Shown here: positions 42,052 through 50,629 of the stretch, in pieces
How the letters are laid out: each line of letters begins with the position of its first letter
How positions within the stretch are numbered: the stretch's first letter is position 1
Assembly: GCF_024055715.1 (NCBI RefSeq)
Contig: NZ_JAMXMV010000012.1
Span: 1-64,000 of the forward strand
Length of the DNA stretch: 64,000 nt
DNA from: Actinoallomurus soli
GTDB lineage: Bacteria; Actinomycetota; Actinomycetes; Streptosporangiales; Streptosporangiaceae
Direction of reading: 5' to 3'
Notes under the pieces: model-generated
Database searches by the model: none
Told to the model about the DNA's origin: nothing
Seen by the model: the letters and a program-made list of their open reading frames with translations, nothing else
Program-made: the position numbers and the translations under genes

Positions 42052-42665
42052 GAGGCCTCCTCGGCGGGCGGCTCCGTGCCGGTGGAGGCGGCGGCGCGGC
42101 GCGGGCCGCGGTGCTCCAGCGCCGCGCGCAACTGGGCGCGGCCACGGTGGATCCGGCTGCGGACGGTGCCGATCTTCACGCCGAGGGTCGCGGCGATCTC
42201 CTCGTACGACAGGCCCTCGATGTCGCACAGCACGACGGCGGCGCGGTAGTCGGGCGCGAGCGCGTCGAGGGCCGCCTGGACGTCGGCGTCGAGCTTCTTG
42301 TCGAAGTAGGCCTGGGCGGGGCTGGGCTCGGGTCCGTGCAGGCGCTCGGCGGCGTCCTCGGACAACCCCTCGAACCGGATGCGCTGACGACGCCGCGCCT
42401 GATCCAGGAAGAGGTTCGTGGTGATCCGGTGCAGCCAGCCCTCGAACGTGCCGGGCTGGTAGTTGGCCAGGGAACGGAAGACCCGGACGAAGACCTCCTG
42501 GGTGAGGTCCTCGGCGTCGTGGGGGTTGCCGGTGAGCCGGAAGGCCAGTCGGTAGACGCGCGCGGAGTGCTCCCGCACGATCTCGTCCCACGTCGGAGGA
42601 GTCCAGGCGATGCCGGGGTCGTGCACCGACACTCCCCTTTCACGTACGAGTTCTGCCACCGACAT
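42048..42665 (-). CDS. sigE: ECF sigma factor SigE (envelope stress)
   Basis: The 205-residue sigma has region 2 ([43 protein letters not shown]) and region 4 ([44 protein letters not shown]). The downstream anti-sigma, RseB-like protein, HtrA and TatB, with a divergent O-methyltransferase, match the mycobacterial sigE locus. GGAAC-N17-CGTT lies upstream, so it probably transcribes itself. The ATG at 42665 has GGGGCAG upstream. The last codons carry the ribosome site for the first micro-ORF. Confidence 0.93.
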   Translation of the reverse strand: MSVAELVRERGVSVHDPGIAWTPPTWDEIVREHSARVYRLAFRLTGNPHDAEDLTQEVFVRVFRSLANYQPGTFEGWLHRITTNLFLDQARRRQRIRFEGLSEDAAERLHGPEPSPAQAYFDKKLDADVQAALDALAPDYRAAVVLCDIEGLSYEEIAATLGVKIGTVRSRIHRGRAQLRAALEHRGPRRAAASTGTEPPAEEAS

Positions 42666-42714
42666 ACTGCCCCGTTTCTTCCTCTCCGCCTAGCGGTAGC
42701 CACGCCCTCTGAAG

Positions 42715-42740
42715 AACGTGACGGTACGCGGCGGAGTTCC
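42715..42740 (-). promoter_or_regulatory. Putative SigE-type promoter of sigE
   Basis: On the minus strand GGAAC (42740-42736) is followed after exactly 17 bases by CGTT (42718-42715). That matches the ECF/SigE-class consensus of actinobacteria. Initiation would fall near 42708, about 43 bases before the sigE ATG. Confidence 0.6.
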
Positions 42741-42771
42741 CCCTCCGTACTAGTGTTTGCCCTGCAGGCTC

Positions 42772-43425
42772 ATGCGTCCCAAGGAGGAAGTCATCGACGC
42801 GGTGAAGGCCACCCTGGCCTACGTGGAGCAATACCTCCCGGAGGACGAGCCGCTGCGCGAGGCCCGGCAGCGCGGCATCGACGTCGGGGCCACCCCCATC
42901 GGCGCGGCGGGCGGCGCGGCCCTGCGGTTCCTCGCCGCCGCCATCAGCGCCCGCACGGTCGTGGAGATCGGCTCCGGCTGTGGCGTGTCCGGCATCTGGC
43001 TGCTGCGCGGGATGCGTCCCGACGGAGTGCTCACGAGCGTGGACGTCGAGCCGGAGAACCAGCGGCTGGCCCGCGAGGCGTACGCCGCCGCAGGCTTCCC
43101 GACCTCTCGTGCCCGCATGATCGCCGGCCGCGCCCTGGACGTGCTGCCGCGGCTGACCGACGGCGCGTACGACATGGTGTTCTGCGACGCGGTGAAGCAG
43201 GAGTACCCCGACTATCTCGGCGAGGCGCTGCGGCTGCTGCGGCCCGGCGGCGTCGTCGCGTTCGACAACGCCCTGTGGAATGACCGCGTCGCCGACGCGG
43301 CCGACCGGGACCCCGACACGGTGGCGATCCGCAGCCTCGGCCGCATGGTCCGCGAGGACGACCGTCTCGTTCCGCTGCTGCTGCCGATCGGGGACGGGCT
43401 CCTCACCGCGGTCAAGTGCCGGTGA
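42772..43425 (+). CDS. O-methyltransferase (caffeoyl-CoA/COMT-like class I)
   Basis: The 217-residue SAM-dependent enzyme has SAM loop VVEIGSGCGVSGIWL, acidic SVDVEPENQ, the metal/substrate Asp in VFCDAVKQEYPDYL and FDNALWND. Relatives methylate catechol-type substrates using Mg; the substrate here is unknown. Divergent from sigE, as the corresponding methyltransferase is in mycobacteria. The ATG at 42772 is preferred; TACTAG about 20 bases upstream may be the -10. Confidence 0.9.
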   Translation: MRPKEEVIDAVKATLAYVEQYLPEDEPLREARQRGIDVGATPIGAAGGAALRFLAAAISARTVVEIGSGCGVSGIWLLRGMRPDGVLTSVDVEPENQRLAREAYAAAGFPTSRARMIAGRALDVLPRLTDGAYDMVFCDAVKQEYPDYLGEALRLLRPGGVVAFDNALWNDRVADAADRDPDTVAIRSLGRMVREDDRLVPLLLPIGDGLLTAVKCR

Positions 43426-43438
43426 TCCTCTCGACGTA

Positions 43439-44017
43439 ATGATCGCCGTACGGGCGCGGACCTCGCGGCAGGACCTGACCTCGGCCGCCGGGACGCTCGT
43501 CCTCCTCCTGGTGTCCGTGGCGTTCGCCGTCAGCGGCGCGCTGAGCCTGCCGGCCGTGGGCGGTGTCGTGGCCCTCGTCGTCGGCGTGCCGGGGATCGCG
43601 CTGTTCGGCGCCCGCCTCGTCGCCACGGCAGGGCGGGCGGTGAGCGGGCGGCCGGTGCTGGAGGTCGGCGAGCACGGGGTGTGCGTGCCGGCGGCGTGGC
43701 CGTGGTCGCGCGCCCGGGATCGCCGGCTGTCCTGGCCGGAGGTGGCCTCCGTGGTGGTGTGGAACGAGACGCTCCCGCGCGGGCGGATGCGCTCGTTCCC
43801 GCGCGTCGCCTTCCTTCCCGTCGGGGAGCGCGCGGCGGAGGCAGGGGCCGAGCCGGGCGTGGAGCTGCTGGCGCTGCGCCTGGAGGACGTGCCCGGAACC
43901 GCGACGCTGCACTGGTCGGCGGCGCTGCCGCCGCGCGCGACGGTCTCGCTGGAGACGGTCCTGGAGGAGGTGCGCCGGCTCGGCGGCGTACGGATCGTGG
44001 ACGCCCGGTCGCGCTGA
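43439..44017 (+). CDS. Membrane hypothetical protein (STM3941/PH-like)
   Basis: This 192-residue protein has two N-terminal helices (LVLLLVSVAFAVSGAL, VVALVVGVPGIALFGARLV). A soluble domain follows (PVLEVGEHGVCV...LSWPEVASVVVW), resembling STM3941/PH-like bacterial membrane proteins, and the end is Arg-rich. Function unknown. It starts 13 bp after the methyltransferase stop (same strand) with only a weak GGTGATCC ribosome site. Confidence 0.7.
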   Translation: MIAVRARTSRQDLTSAAGTLVLLLVSVAFAVSGALSLPAVGGVVALVVGVPGIALFGARLVATAGRAVSGRPVLEVGEHGVCVPAAWPWSRARDRRLSWPEVASVVVWNETLPRGRMRSFPRVAFLPVGERAAEAGAEPGVELLALRLEDVPGTATLHWSAALPPRATVSLETVLEEVRRLGGVRIVDARSR

Positions 44018-44285
44018 AATTCCGGCAGTATTTTTCCTGTTTTGCCATTGATTAAGGTGCTTTAGCTAACAAGCACCGACATACAGCCCCTGCGCCCGAC
44101 GTAGGCAGCTCACCCCTTTGCGGGGTTCCTGCGTGGATAGAGCACGACAACATGCTTTCTGCTGCCCTTTCGGCAAACCCCCCGACAGTAAGGCCGAAGA
44201 TGGACATCAGAAGAACGTTGCATTCTGCGGCTATTTTCCCGACGCCGTCATTCCAGGTTTCCGGGAGAGCCGCGGAGGCCCGCGC
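44018..44285 (+). promoter_or_regulatory. AT-richer leader/promoter region of the exopolysaccharide operon
   Basis: These 268 bp are clearly less GC-rich than their surroundings (for example 44020-44070) and hold no gene. They contain an inverted repeat GGTGCTT...AAGCACC (44056-44062 and 44071-44077) centred on TTAGCTAA, and a hairpin CGTAGG...CCTGCG near 44099-44131 with an inner ACCCC/GGGGT stem. They probably carry the operon promoter, an operator and a structured leader. GGAGG lies seven bases before the 44286 ATG. Confidence 0.6.
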
Positions 44286-45569
44286 ATGACCCTCGACGCC
44301 CACGCTCCGGCGTCGGGCGCGTACGACGTCGCCATCGTCGGCCTCGGCTACGTGGGCCTGCCGACCGCGCTGGCCTTCCACGCCGCCGGCGCCCGGGTGC
44401 TGGGCATCGACGCGAGTCCCGAACGCCTCGCCCGGATCCGGGAGCGCCGCGTCGACCTGCTGGCCTCCGACCACGCCCGTCTGGCGACGGCGCTGGGCGA
44501 CGAGGCCTTCTCGCTGGTCGCCGACCCCTCGTACGCGTCGTGGGCCCGCGCCGTGGTGATCTGCGTGCCGACCCCGGTCACCGCGCACCTGACCCCGGAC
44601 CTGTCCGCCCTGGACCGGGCCTGCGCGTCCGCGGTCCTGCACGCGGTGCCGGGCCAGGTCGTCATCCTCACCTCGACCAGCTACGTCGGCTGCACGGAGG
44701 ACCTGCTCGCCGGACCGTTACGGCGCCGCGGGCTGCAGGCGGGCCGGGACGTCTTCGTCGCGTTCAGCCCCGAGCGCATCGACCCCGGCAACGACCGGTA
44801 CGCCCATGAGGTCGTCCCCCGGGTCGTCGGCGGGGCCACCCCGCAGTGCACGGCCGAGGCGGTCAAGGTCCTCGCCCACTGCACCGGCAACCTGCACGAG
44901 GTGTCCTCCGCGGGCGCCGCCGAGATGACCAAGCTCTTCGAGAACACGTTCCGGGCCGTCAACATCGCCCTGGCCAACGAGGTCGCGGAGATCAGCCGGA
45001 CCCTCGGCCTGGACGTCATGGAGGTCATCAACGCGGCGGCGACCAAGCCGTACGGCTTCATGCCCTTCTTCCCGGGTCCGGGGGCCGGCGGGCACTGCAT
45101 CCCCTGCGACCCCCATTACCTGCTCTGGCAGCTGCGCAAGACGCGGCTCCCGACCCCCGTCGTCAGCCAGGCCATGGCCGCGATCGCGGAGCGTCCCCGG
45201 CGGGTCGTCGACCGCGTCCGCGAGGTCCTGTCCGAGGCCGGGGTCGGCCTGGCCGGCGCGCGGATCCTGCTGCTGGGCGTGAGCTACAAGCCGGACGTGG
45301 AGGACGTCCGCGAGTCCCCCGCCCTGGAGATCATCGAGGGCCTGCTCGCCGCGGGCGCCGAGGTCGCCTACCACGACCCCCTCGTCCCGGAGATCCGGCT
45401 GCCGGAGGGCCGCGTGCTCGGCAGCGTCGACCCGCCCGGCGGCGAGGCCGACCTCGTCGTCGCGCACACCACGCACCGGGCCCTGGACCTGTCCTGGCTG
45501 CCCGAGGACCAGCTCGTCCTGGACGCGACCTACCGCCTCACCGGCGCCGGCCGCCGCGTCCCCCTCTGA
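44286..45569 (+). CDS. Nucleotide-sugar 6-dehydrogenase (UDP-N-acetylhexosamine type)
   Basis: The 427-residue member of the UDP-glucose/GDP-mannose dehydrogenase superfamily has NAD loop VGLGYVGLPTA, the middle-domain Lys (AEMTKLFENTFRAVNIALANE) and catalytic Cys in GPGAGGHCIP. The GPGxGGHCIP form is that of UDP-GlcNAc/ManNAc dehydrogenases (WbpA/WecC), whereas UDP-glucose dehydrogenases have GFGGSCFPKD. It should supply a UDP-N-acetylaminouronate or similar precursor to the synthase downstream. It opens the exopolysaccharide operon. Confidence 0.92.
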   Translation: MTLDAHAPASGAYDVAIVGLGYVGLPTALAFHAAGARVLGIDASPERLARIRERRVDLLASDHARLATALGDEAFSLVADPSYASWARAVVICVPTPVTAHLTPDLSALDRACASAVLHAVPGQVVILTSTSYVGCTEDLLAGPLRRRGLQAGRDVFVAFSPERIDPGNDRYAHEVVPRVVGGATPQCTAEAVKVLAHCTGNLHEVSSAGAAEMTKLFENTFRAVNIALANEVAEISRTLGLDVMEVINAAATKPYGFMPFFPGPGAGGHCIPCDPHYLLWQLRKTRLPTPVVSQAMAAIAERPRRVVDRVREVLSEAGVGLAGARILLLGVSYKPDVEDVRESPALEIIEGLLAAGAEVAYHDPLVPEIRLPEGRVLGSVDPPGGEADLVVAHTTHRALDLSWLPEDQLVLDATYRLTGAGRRVPL

Positions 45570-45669
45570 CACCCGACCCCCCGCCGCGTCGAAGGGCGCA
45601 GGCGGCGCCGAGCCCGAGCACGGCGCCGTCCCCGCCCCGTCATGCCCACCGAACACGAGGAGAGTCTTC

Positions 45670-47016
45670 GTGAGCACGCCACCCCTTCCGGGGGACCGAG
45701 CCCGGCCCGGGCGGCTCGCGTCCTTCGGGGCGTTCGCCGGCGTCACGGTCATCTGCCTGGTCATCGCCTGGCACGTCGGGATCAAGGTCGCGTTCCTGCG
45801 CGGCGACCCGTTCACCCCGGCGTACACCATCGCGGTCAGCGGCTATGTGCTGAGCCGGTTCCTGCTGGCCGCGTTCTACCGGCCGCCGCGGGACGCGGGG
45901 ATCACGCCCACGGTCGCGATCGTCGTTCCCGCCTTCAACGAGGGCGAGGCGGTGGTCCGCACGATCGACTCCTGCATGGCGCTGGACTACCCGCGCGACC
46001 GGCTGGAACTGGTCGTCGTCAACGACGGGTCCAGCGACGACACGTGGGAGCACATGCTGCGGGCGGCCGCCGCCCATCCTCCCGGGTCGGTGCGGTGCGT
46101 CGACCTGGGGAGCAACCAGGGCAAGCGCGCGGCGATGGCGGCCGGGATCCGCGCGACGAAGGCGGAGATCCTCGTCTTCGTCGACTCCGACTCCATGCCC
46201 GCGCCGAACGCGGTCCGCCGGCTCGTCCAGGGCTTCGCCGACCCGAAGGTCGGCGCGATCTCCGGCCTCACCTACGCGCGCAACGCCGAGACGAACACGC
46301 TCACGCGCATGCAGGCGGCGCGGTACTACGTCTCGTTCCAGCTCCTCAAGAGCGCCGAGTCGGTCCTGGGCGCGGTCACCTGCTGCTCCGGCTGCTTCGC
46401 CGCCTACCGCCGCGCGGCCGTCGAGCCGCTGCTGGACGCCTGGGAGCACCAGCGGTTCCTCGGCGTCGAGTGCACGTACGGCGACGACCGGGCGCTGACC
46501 AACCGGGTCATCAAGGCCGGCTGGATCACGCGGTACGACGCGCGGGCCGAGGCGTGGACCGACGTCCCGGACGCCTACCGGAAGTTCTTCCGCCAGCAGC
46601 TGCGCTGGAAGAAGTCGTGGAGCCGGGAGGGACCGCTCCTGCTGTCGCACGTCTGGCGGAGCCGCACCCGCGCGCTGCCGTCGGTCGCCGTGCAGACGTG
46701 CGCCGGGCTGCTCAGCCCGATCGTCATCTTCCTCACGGTCGTCCGCGCCGTCGTGGAGGGGCACTCGCCGCTGATCTATTTCCTCGGGCTGTATCTCGTC
46801 TCGATGGCGTACGCGTTCGTCTACCGGCTGTTGCGCAAAGACGGCCTGTGGCTCTACGCCTTCCTCGGAACGTTCTTCTACATCACCTTCTCGCCGCAGT
46901 TGTTGTGGGCGATCGCCCGAATTCGCGACGGGAAATGGGGCACCCGCTCGGTCGACCGGCGGCGGCCCCCCGCGTACCGGATCACGCCGTCTCCGCAGGC
47001 GGTGCAGGATGGCTGA
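45670..47016 (+). CDS. Processive family-2 glycosyltransferase (hyaluronan/chitin synthase-like)
   Basis: The 448-residue integral membrane synthase has two N-terminal helices and a GT2 domain with PAFNEGE, VVNDGSSDDT, DSDS and GDDR motifs. It also has the processivity signature QxxRW (QQLRWKKSW) and several C-terminal helices (LLSPIVIFLTVVRAVV, LIYFLGLYLVSMAYAFVY). This architecture both polymerises and extrudes a beta-linked polymer. Start GTG at 45670, GAGGAGAG upstream. It overlaps the next gene by 8 bp. Confidence 0.92.
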   Translation: MSTPPLPGDRARPGRLASFGAFAGVTVICLVIAWHVGIKVAFLRGDPFTPAYTIAVSGYVLSRFLLAAFYRPPRDAGITPTVAIVVPAFNEGEAVVRTIDSCMALDYPRDRLELVVVNDGSSDDTWEHMLRAAAAHPPGSVRCVDLGSNQGKRAAMAAGIRATKAEILVFVDSDSMPAPNAVRRLVQGFADPKVGAISGLTYARNAETNTLTRMQAARYYVSFQLLKSAESVLGAVTCCSGCFAAYRRAAVEPLLDAWEHQRFLGVECTYGDDRALTNRVIKAGWITRYDARAEAWTDVPDAYRKFFRQQLRWKKSWSREGPLLLSHVWRSRTRALPSVAVQTCAGLLSPIVIFLTVVRAVVEGHSPLIYFLGLYLVSMAYAFVYRLLRKDGLWLYAFLGTFFYITFSPQLLWAIARIRDGKWGTRSVDRRRPPAYRITPSPQAVQDG

Positions 47017-48526
47017 GCCGACCCGGATGGGGCGGGTGAGCGCGGTCGCCAACGGCACGCTGTTCATCGGCGCCCTGGCCCTCGTGCTCGTCGTGTGGGT
47101 CGCGGTGAGCCGTCCGTTCGACCCGCCGCGGCAGACGCCGCCGCCGGTCCACCTCGACGCGGCGACCGCGCGGGCCGCCGCCGGCCTGCCCGGTTACCCC
47201 GGGTCGGTGGTCGTGCTGACGTACCACGCGGTGTCCGACGCCGACCACGCGGGCAGCACGCTGACCCGGCGGCTGTTCGGCGAGCACCTGGCGGCGCTGG
47301 CCGCCGCGGGCTACCGCACGGTCCGGCTCGCCGACGTCGAACGGCTGATCGCGCACCAGCCCGTACGGCTGCCGCCGAAGGCGCTGCTGCTGACGTTCGA
47401 CGACGGCACGCTCACCGACTGGACGACGGTCGACCCGGTGCTCGCGCGCTACCACTTCACGGCGACGGCCTTCCTCACGACGTCGAAGATGGTGGCCGCC
47501 GGAACGCCGTCGTACTACCTGTCGACCCGGCAGCTGCGGGCGCTGCGCGCGACCGGCCGCTGGGAGTTCGGCTCGCACTCGGACGCGATGCACGACCAGG
47601 TGCCGGTACCGGGCGACCTGGCCCCGGCACTCGTCAACCGGATCCTCGTCCACGGCGAGCAGGAGTCGCCGGCGGCGTGGCGGTCCCGCGTACGCGCCGA
47701 CCTGGCGAAGAGCCAGAGGTTCTTCCGGCACGTCTTCGGACGGCCCGCGAGCGCGTTCTCCTATCCGTTCGGCGACACCGGCAGCATGGGCAACGCCCCG
47801 GCGCTGGCGCGGGAGCTGCCCGGCCTGCTGCGCGACGCCGGGTTCGGCGTCGCCTTCACCGGCGAGAACGTCCCGACCGAGCACGTCAACGCCGTCAGCG
47901 CGCAGTCGCCCCGCTGGACGCTGGACCGCATCGGCGTCCGGGCCACGACGTCGGTCTCGGACCTGCTGGAGATGGTCCGCGGGGCGGTTCCGGTCGCGCC
48001 GCCGCACGACCTGGCCGCCCTGCCGTGGCTCGGTGACCTGGCCGACTGCGCCCACCGGCCCGGCCTCCTCTCCGTGCGCAGCGACGGCTACGGCACCTGC
48101 CTGCTCGGCGAGGTCAACACCAGCCAGTGGGTGAACTACACGGTCCGCACCCGCGTGACCGGCGTGAACCGCCACGCCGCCGCCGTGATCGCCGTACGGG
48201 ACGGCGCGGGCGCGGGCCACCGCGGCCGGGTCGAGGTCGTCGTCGGGGAGGGCTCGCTCGTCGTCCGCGAGCAGATCGGCGACGACGCACGGGTCGTGCT
48301 CGCCAGAACCGCGCTCCCGGCGAGCCGGGCCGCCGGGCGGACCGTGCTGATCCGGGTCCACCGGAACACCGCGGACGTCACCGTCGACGGGCGCCGGCTG
48401 CGGGCGGCCTTCGACCCCCGCCTCCACGAAGGCGGGATCAAGTTCGGCATCGCCGCGGACGGCGGCCGCCGCACCGTCGTCTACCACCGTCCGACCCTGA
48501 CCCCGGACACCCAGCGGAACCGTTGA
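47009..48526 (+). CDS. Membrane-anchored CE4 polysaccharide deacetylase (PgaB-like site) with C-terminal jelly-roll domain
   Basis: The 505-residue protein has one N-terminal helix (TLFIGALALVLVVWVAV) and a NodB deacetylase domain with VVVLTYHAVSD, TFDDG (metal Asp) and SHSDAMH. The H-x4-H spacing resembles PgaB/IcaB poly-GlcNAc deacetylases, not the H-x3-H of chitin deacetylases. YPFGDTGSMG follows. The last 180 or so residues form a LamG/DUF1080-like beta domain. It probably removes acetyl groups from the emerging polymer. Starts inside the synthase gene's end. Confidence 0.88.
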   Translation: MAEPTRMGRVSAVANGTLFIGALALVLVVWVAVSRPFDPPRQTPPPVHLDAATARAAAGLPGYPGSVVVLTYHAVSDADHAGSTLTRRLFGEHLAALAAAGYRTVRLADVERLIAHQPVRLPPKALLLTFDDGTLTDWTTVDPVLARYHFTATAFLTTSKMVAAGTPSYYLSTRQLRALRATGRWEFGSHSDAMHDQVPVPGDLAPALVNRILVHGEQESPAAWRSRVRADLAKSQRFFRHVFGRPASAFSYPFGDTGSMGNAPALARELPGLLRDAGFGVAFTGENVPTEHVNAVSAQSPRWTLDRIGVRATTSVSDLLEMVRGAVPVAPPHDLAALPWLGDLADCAHRPGLLSVRSDGYGTCLLGEVNTSQWVNYTVRTRVTGVNRHAAAVIAVRDGAGAGHRGRVEVVVGEGSLVVREQIGDDARVVLARTALPASRAAGRTVLIRVHRNTADVTVDGRRLRAAFDPRLHEGGIKFGIAADGGRRTVVYHRPTLTPDTQRNR

Positions 48527-48537
48527 GAGAAGGACCG

Positions 48538-49881
48538 ATGCACCACACACCTGCCCCGGCGGCGGCGCGGCTCGCGGCGCTGTTCGCCCTGCTGTGCGCG
48601 GCGCTGGCCGTGCCCGGCGTGAGCGGCGGCACCGCCCACGCCGCGATCGGCACCGTCGTCACCCTCGGCTTCGACGACGGCGTCAAGGACCAGTTCACCA
48701 ACGCCCGCCCGCTCCTGCAGTCCCACCACCTGCACGGGACGTTCTACATCAACAGCGGGCAGACGAACCTCACCAACTACATGACGCAGGCCGACATCGC
48801 GGCCCTCGCCTCGGACGGGGACGAGATCGCCGGCCACACCGTCGACCACGCCGACCTGACGACCCTGTCCTCCGACGACGCCAAGCGGGAGGTCTGCAAC
48901 GACCGGGTGACCCTGCTCGGCTGGGGCTTCGCGGTCAAGAACTTCGCCTACCCGTACGGCTCGGAGAACGCCGCCACCGAGCAGATCGTGCGCGACTGCG
49001 GCTACAACAGCGCCCGCGCCGTCGGCGGCGTCGTGTCGCCCGGCTCCTGCGACGGCTGCGGCTACTCCGAGAGCATCCCGCCGGCCGACGCGTACAACAT
49101 GCAGACGCCCGACTCGATCAAGTCCGACACGAGCCTCGCGACGCTGAAGAGCCTGGTCACCAACGCCGAACGCCACGGCGGAGGCTGGGTGCAGCTGGTG
49201 TTCCACCACGTCTGCGACGGGTGCACGGACACCTACTCGGTCAGCCCCAGCACGCTCTCGGACTTCCTCGACTGGCTCACCCCGCGCGCCCTGATCGGCA
49301 CGACGGTCAAGACGGTCGACCAGGTGATCGGCGGCGCGCAGCAGCCGCCCGTGAACGGCCCGCCGCTGAACCCGCCGACCCACGGCAACCTCGTCCAGAA
49401 CCCCTCGCTGGAGTCAGCCTCGAACGGGCTGCCGTCCTGCTTCCAGTACGGCGGGTACGGCACGAACACCTACACCTGGACCCGGTCCACCGACGCGCAC
49501 ACCGGCTCGTACTCCCAGCAGCTCGACGTGACCGCGCTGACCAGCGGGGACCGCAAGCTCGTTTCCAAACAGGACGCGAACACCTGCGCGCCCGTCGCGA
49601 CTCCGGGCCACGTCTACAACGCGTCGGTCTGGTACAAGGGCAGCTGGGCGTCCGACGTGCAGGTCAAGCTGACGCTGTACTACCGGACCAGCGCCGGCAC
49701 CTGGGCGTACTGGACGAGCGGCCCCGCGCTGCCCGCGACGAGCACCTGGACGCAGACCCCCGCCTTCACGAGCCCGGCCGCTCCCGCCGACGCCACCGGC
49801 CTGTCCGTCGGCCTCTCCCTCGCGGGCGTCGGCACGATCTACACCGACGACTATGACATCACGGACCCGGCCAACCCATGA
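48538..49881 (+). CDS. Secreted CE4 polysaccharide deacetylase with carbohydrate-binding-like domain
   Basis: The 447-residue exported protein has a signal peptide (cut after AHA near residue 35) and a deacetylase domain with GFDDGV, metal His pair GHTVDH (HxxxH) and FAYPYG. Pro-linked to it is a C-terminal domain (NLVQNPSLESASNGLP ... TYTWTRSTDAHTGSYS) resembling CBM4/9 or CenC modules. Several Cys (CDGCGY, CDGCTDTY) may form disulphides. A different binding partner for the same polymer is likely. AAGGA precedes the ATG. Confidence 0.88.
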   Translation: MHHTPAPAAARLAALFALLCAALAVPGVSGGTAHAAIGTVVTLGFDDGVKDQFTNARPLLQSHHLHGTFYINSGQTNLTNYMTQADIAALASDGDEIAGHTVDHADLTTLSSDDAKREVCNDRVTLLGWGFAVKNFAYPYGSENAATEQIVRDCGYNSARAVGGVVSPGSCDGCGYSESIPPADAYNMQTPDSIKSDTSLATLKSLVTNAERHGGGWVQLVFHHVCDGCTDTYSVSPSTLSDFLDWLTPRALIGTTVKTVDQVIGGAQQPPVNGPPLNPPTHGNLVQNPSLESASNGLPSCFQYGGYGTNTYTWTRSTDAHTGSYSQQLDVTALTSGDRKLVSKQDANTCAPVATPGHVYNASVWYKGSWASDVQVKLTLYYRTSAGTWAYWTSGPALPATSTWTQTPAFTSPAAPADATGLSVGLSLAGVGTIYTDDYDITDPANP

Positions 49882-50612
49882 CGACCAGAGGGAGAGTCCT
49901 CGCGGAGCTCGGGCTCGGAGTCGGGCTGCTGGGCCTCGCCGCCGGCCTCGCGGTCGACGTGCTGTCCCCGGCGAGCAAGGCCGACACCGAGAAGGCCCGT
50001 ACGGTCGTGACCAACGCGATGCTGCAGGCCGCGCGGACGGACAACCGCTGCACGCGCGGCCGGGTGGCGCTGACCTTCGACGACGGCCCGGACATCTACA
50101 CGCCGCAGATCCTGAAGGTCCTGCGCGCGTACGGGGTGCGGGCGACCTTCTTCGCCATGGGCCAGAAGGCGGCCGCACGGCCCGCCCTGATCAGGGCGGA
50201 GGTGGCGGACGGTCACCTGGTCGAGAACCACAGCTGGAACCACCCGCACATGGCCGACCTCGACCAGGCGCAGATCGACTGGCAGCTCAACGCGACCCAG
50301 CGGGCCATCACGGCGGCGGGCGCACCCGCGCCGACGCTGTTCCGGCCGCCGTTCGGCAACACCAACACCACCGTGGACGGGGAGGCGAAGCTGGCCGGGA
50401 TGCGGGTGATCCGCTGGTCGATCGACACCGACGACTGGCGGGGCCGCGAGCCGGGCGACATCGCCGCGTCCGTCCTCGACCAGGTGGTCCCGGGCTCGGT
50501 GGTGCTCATGCACGACGGCGTCCGCCAGTCCGCCGCCACGGTGCAGGCGCTGCCCACGGTGATCCGCGGGCTGCGCGCCCGCGGGTTCTGCACCGCCCTC
50601 GCCACCGACTGA
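49878..50612 (+). CDS. CE4 polysaccharide deacetylase (canonical)
   Basis: The 244-residue protein has an N-terminal membrane helix (LAELGLGVGLLGLAAGLAV) and the complete set of CE4 motifs: TFDDGPD, HSWNH, RPPFGNTN, DTDDW and LMHD. It is similar to peptidoglycan/chitin deacetylases. The ATG overlaps the previous stop (ATGA), so it is coupled. Three deacetylases with distinct anchors in one operon suggest stepwise or localised deacetylation. Confidence 0.92.
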   Translation: MTTRGRVLAELGLGVGLLGLAAGLAVDVLSPASKADTEKARTVVTNAMLQAARTDNRCTRGRVALTFDDGPDIYTPQILKVLRAYGVRATFFAMGQKAAARPALIRAEVADGHLVENHSWNHPHMADLDQAQIDWQLNATQRAITAAGAPAPTLFRPPFGNTNTTVDGEAKLAGMRVIRWSIDTDDWRGREPGDIAASVLDQVVPGSVVLMHDGVRQSAATVQALPTVIRGLRARGFCTALATD

Positions 50613-50629
50613 CCGGGAAGGACACGTCG

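Noticed and set aside
44018-44285. A c-di-AMP (ydaO-type) riboswitch in the exopolysaccharide leader (AGCTAAC and GTAGGC present)
   Set aside because: The segments are in the wrong order and spacing, and the GGGGTGAA-type core is not found; kept only as a structured leader.
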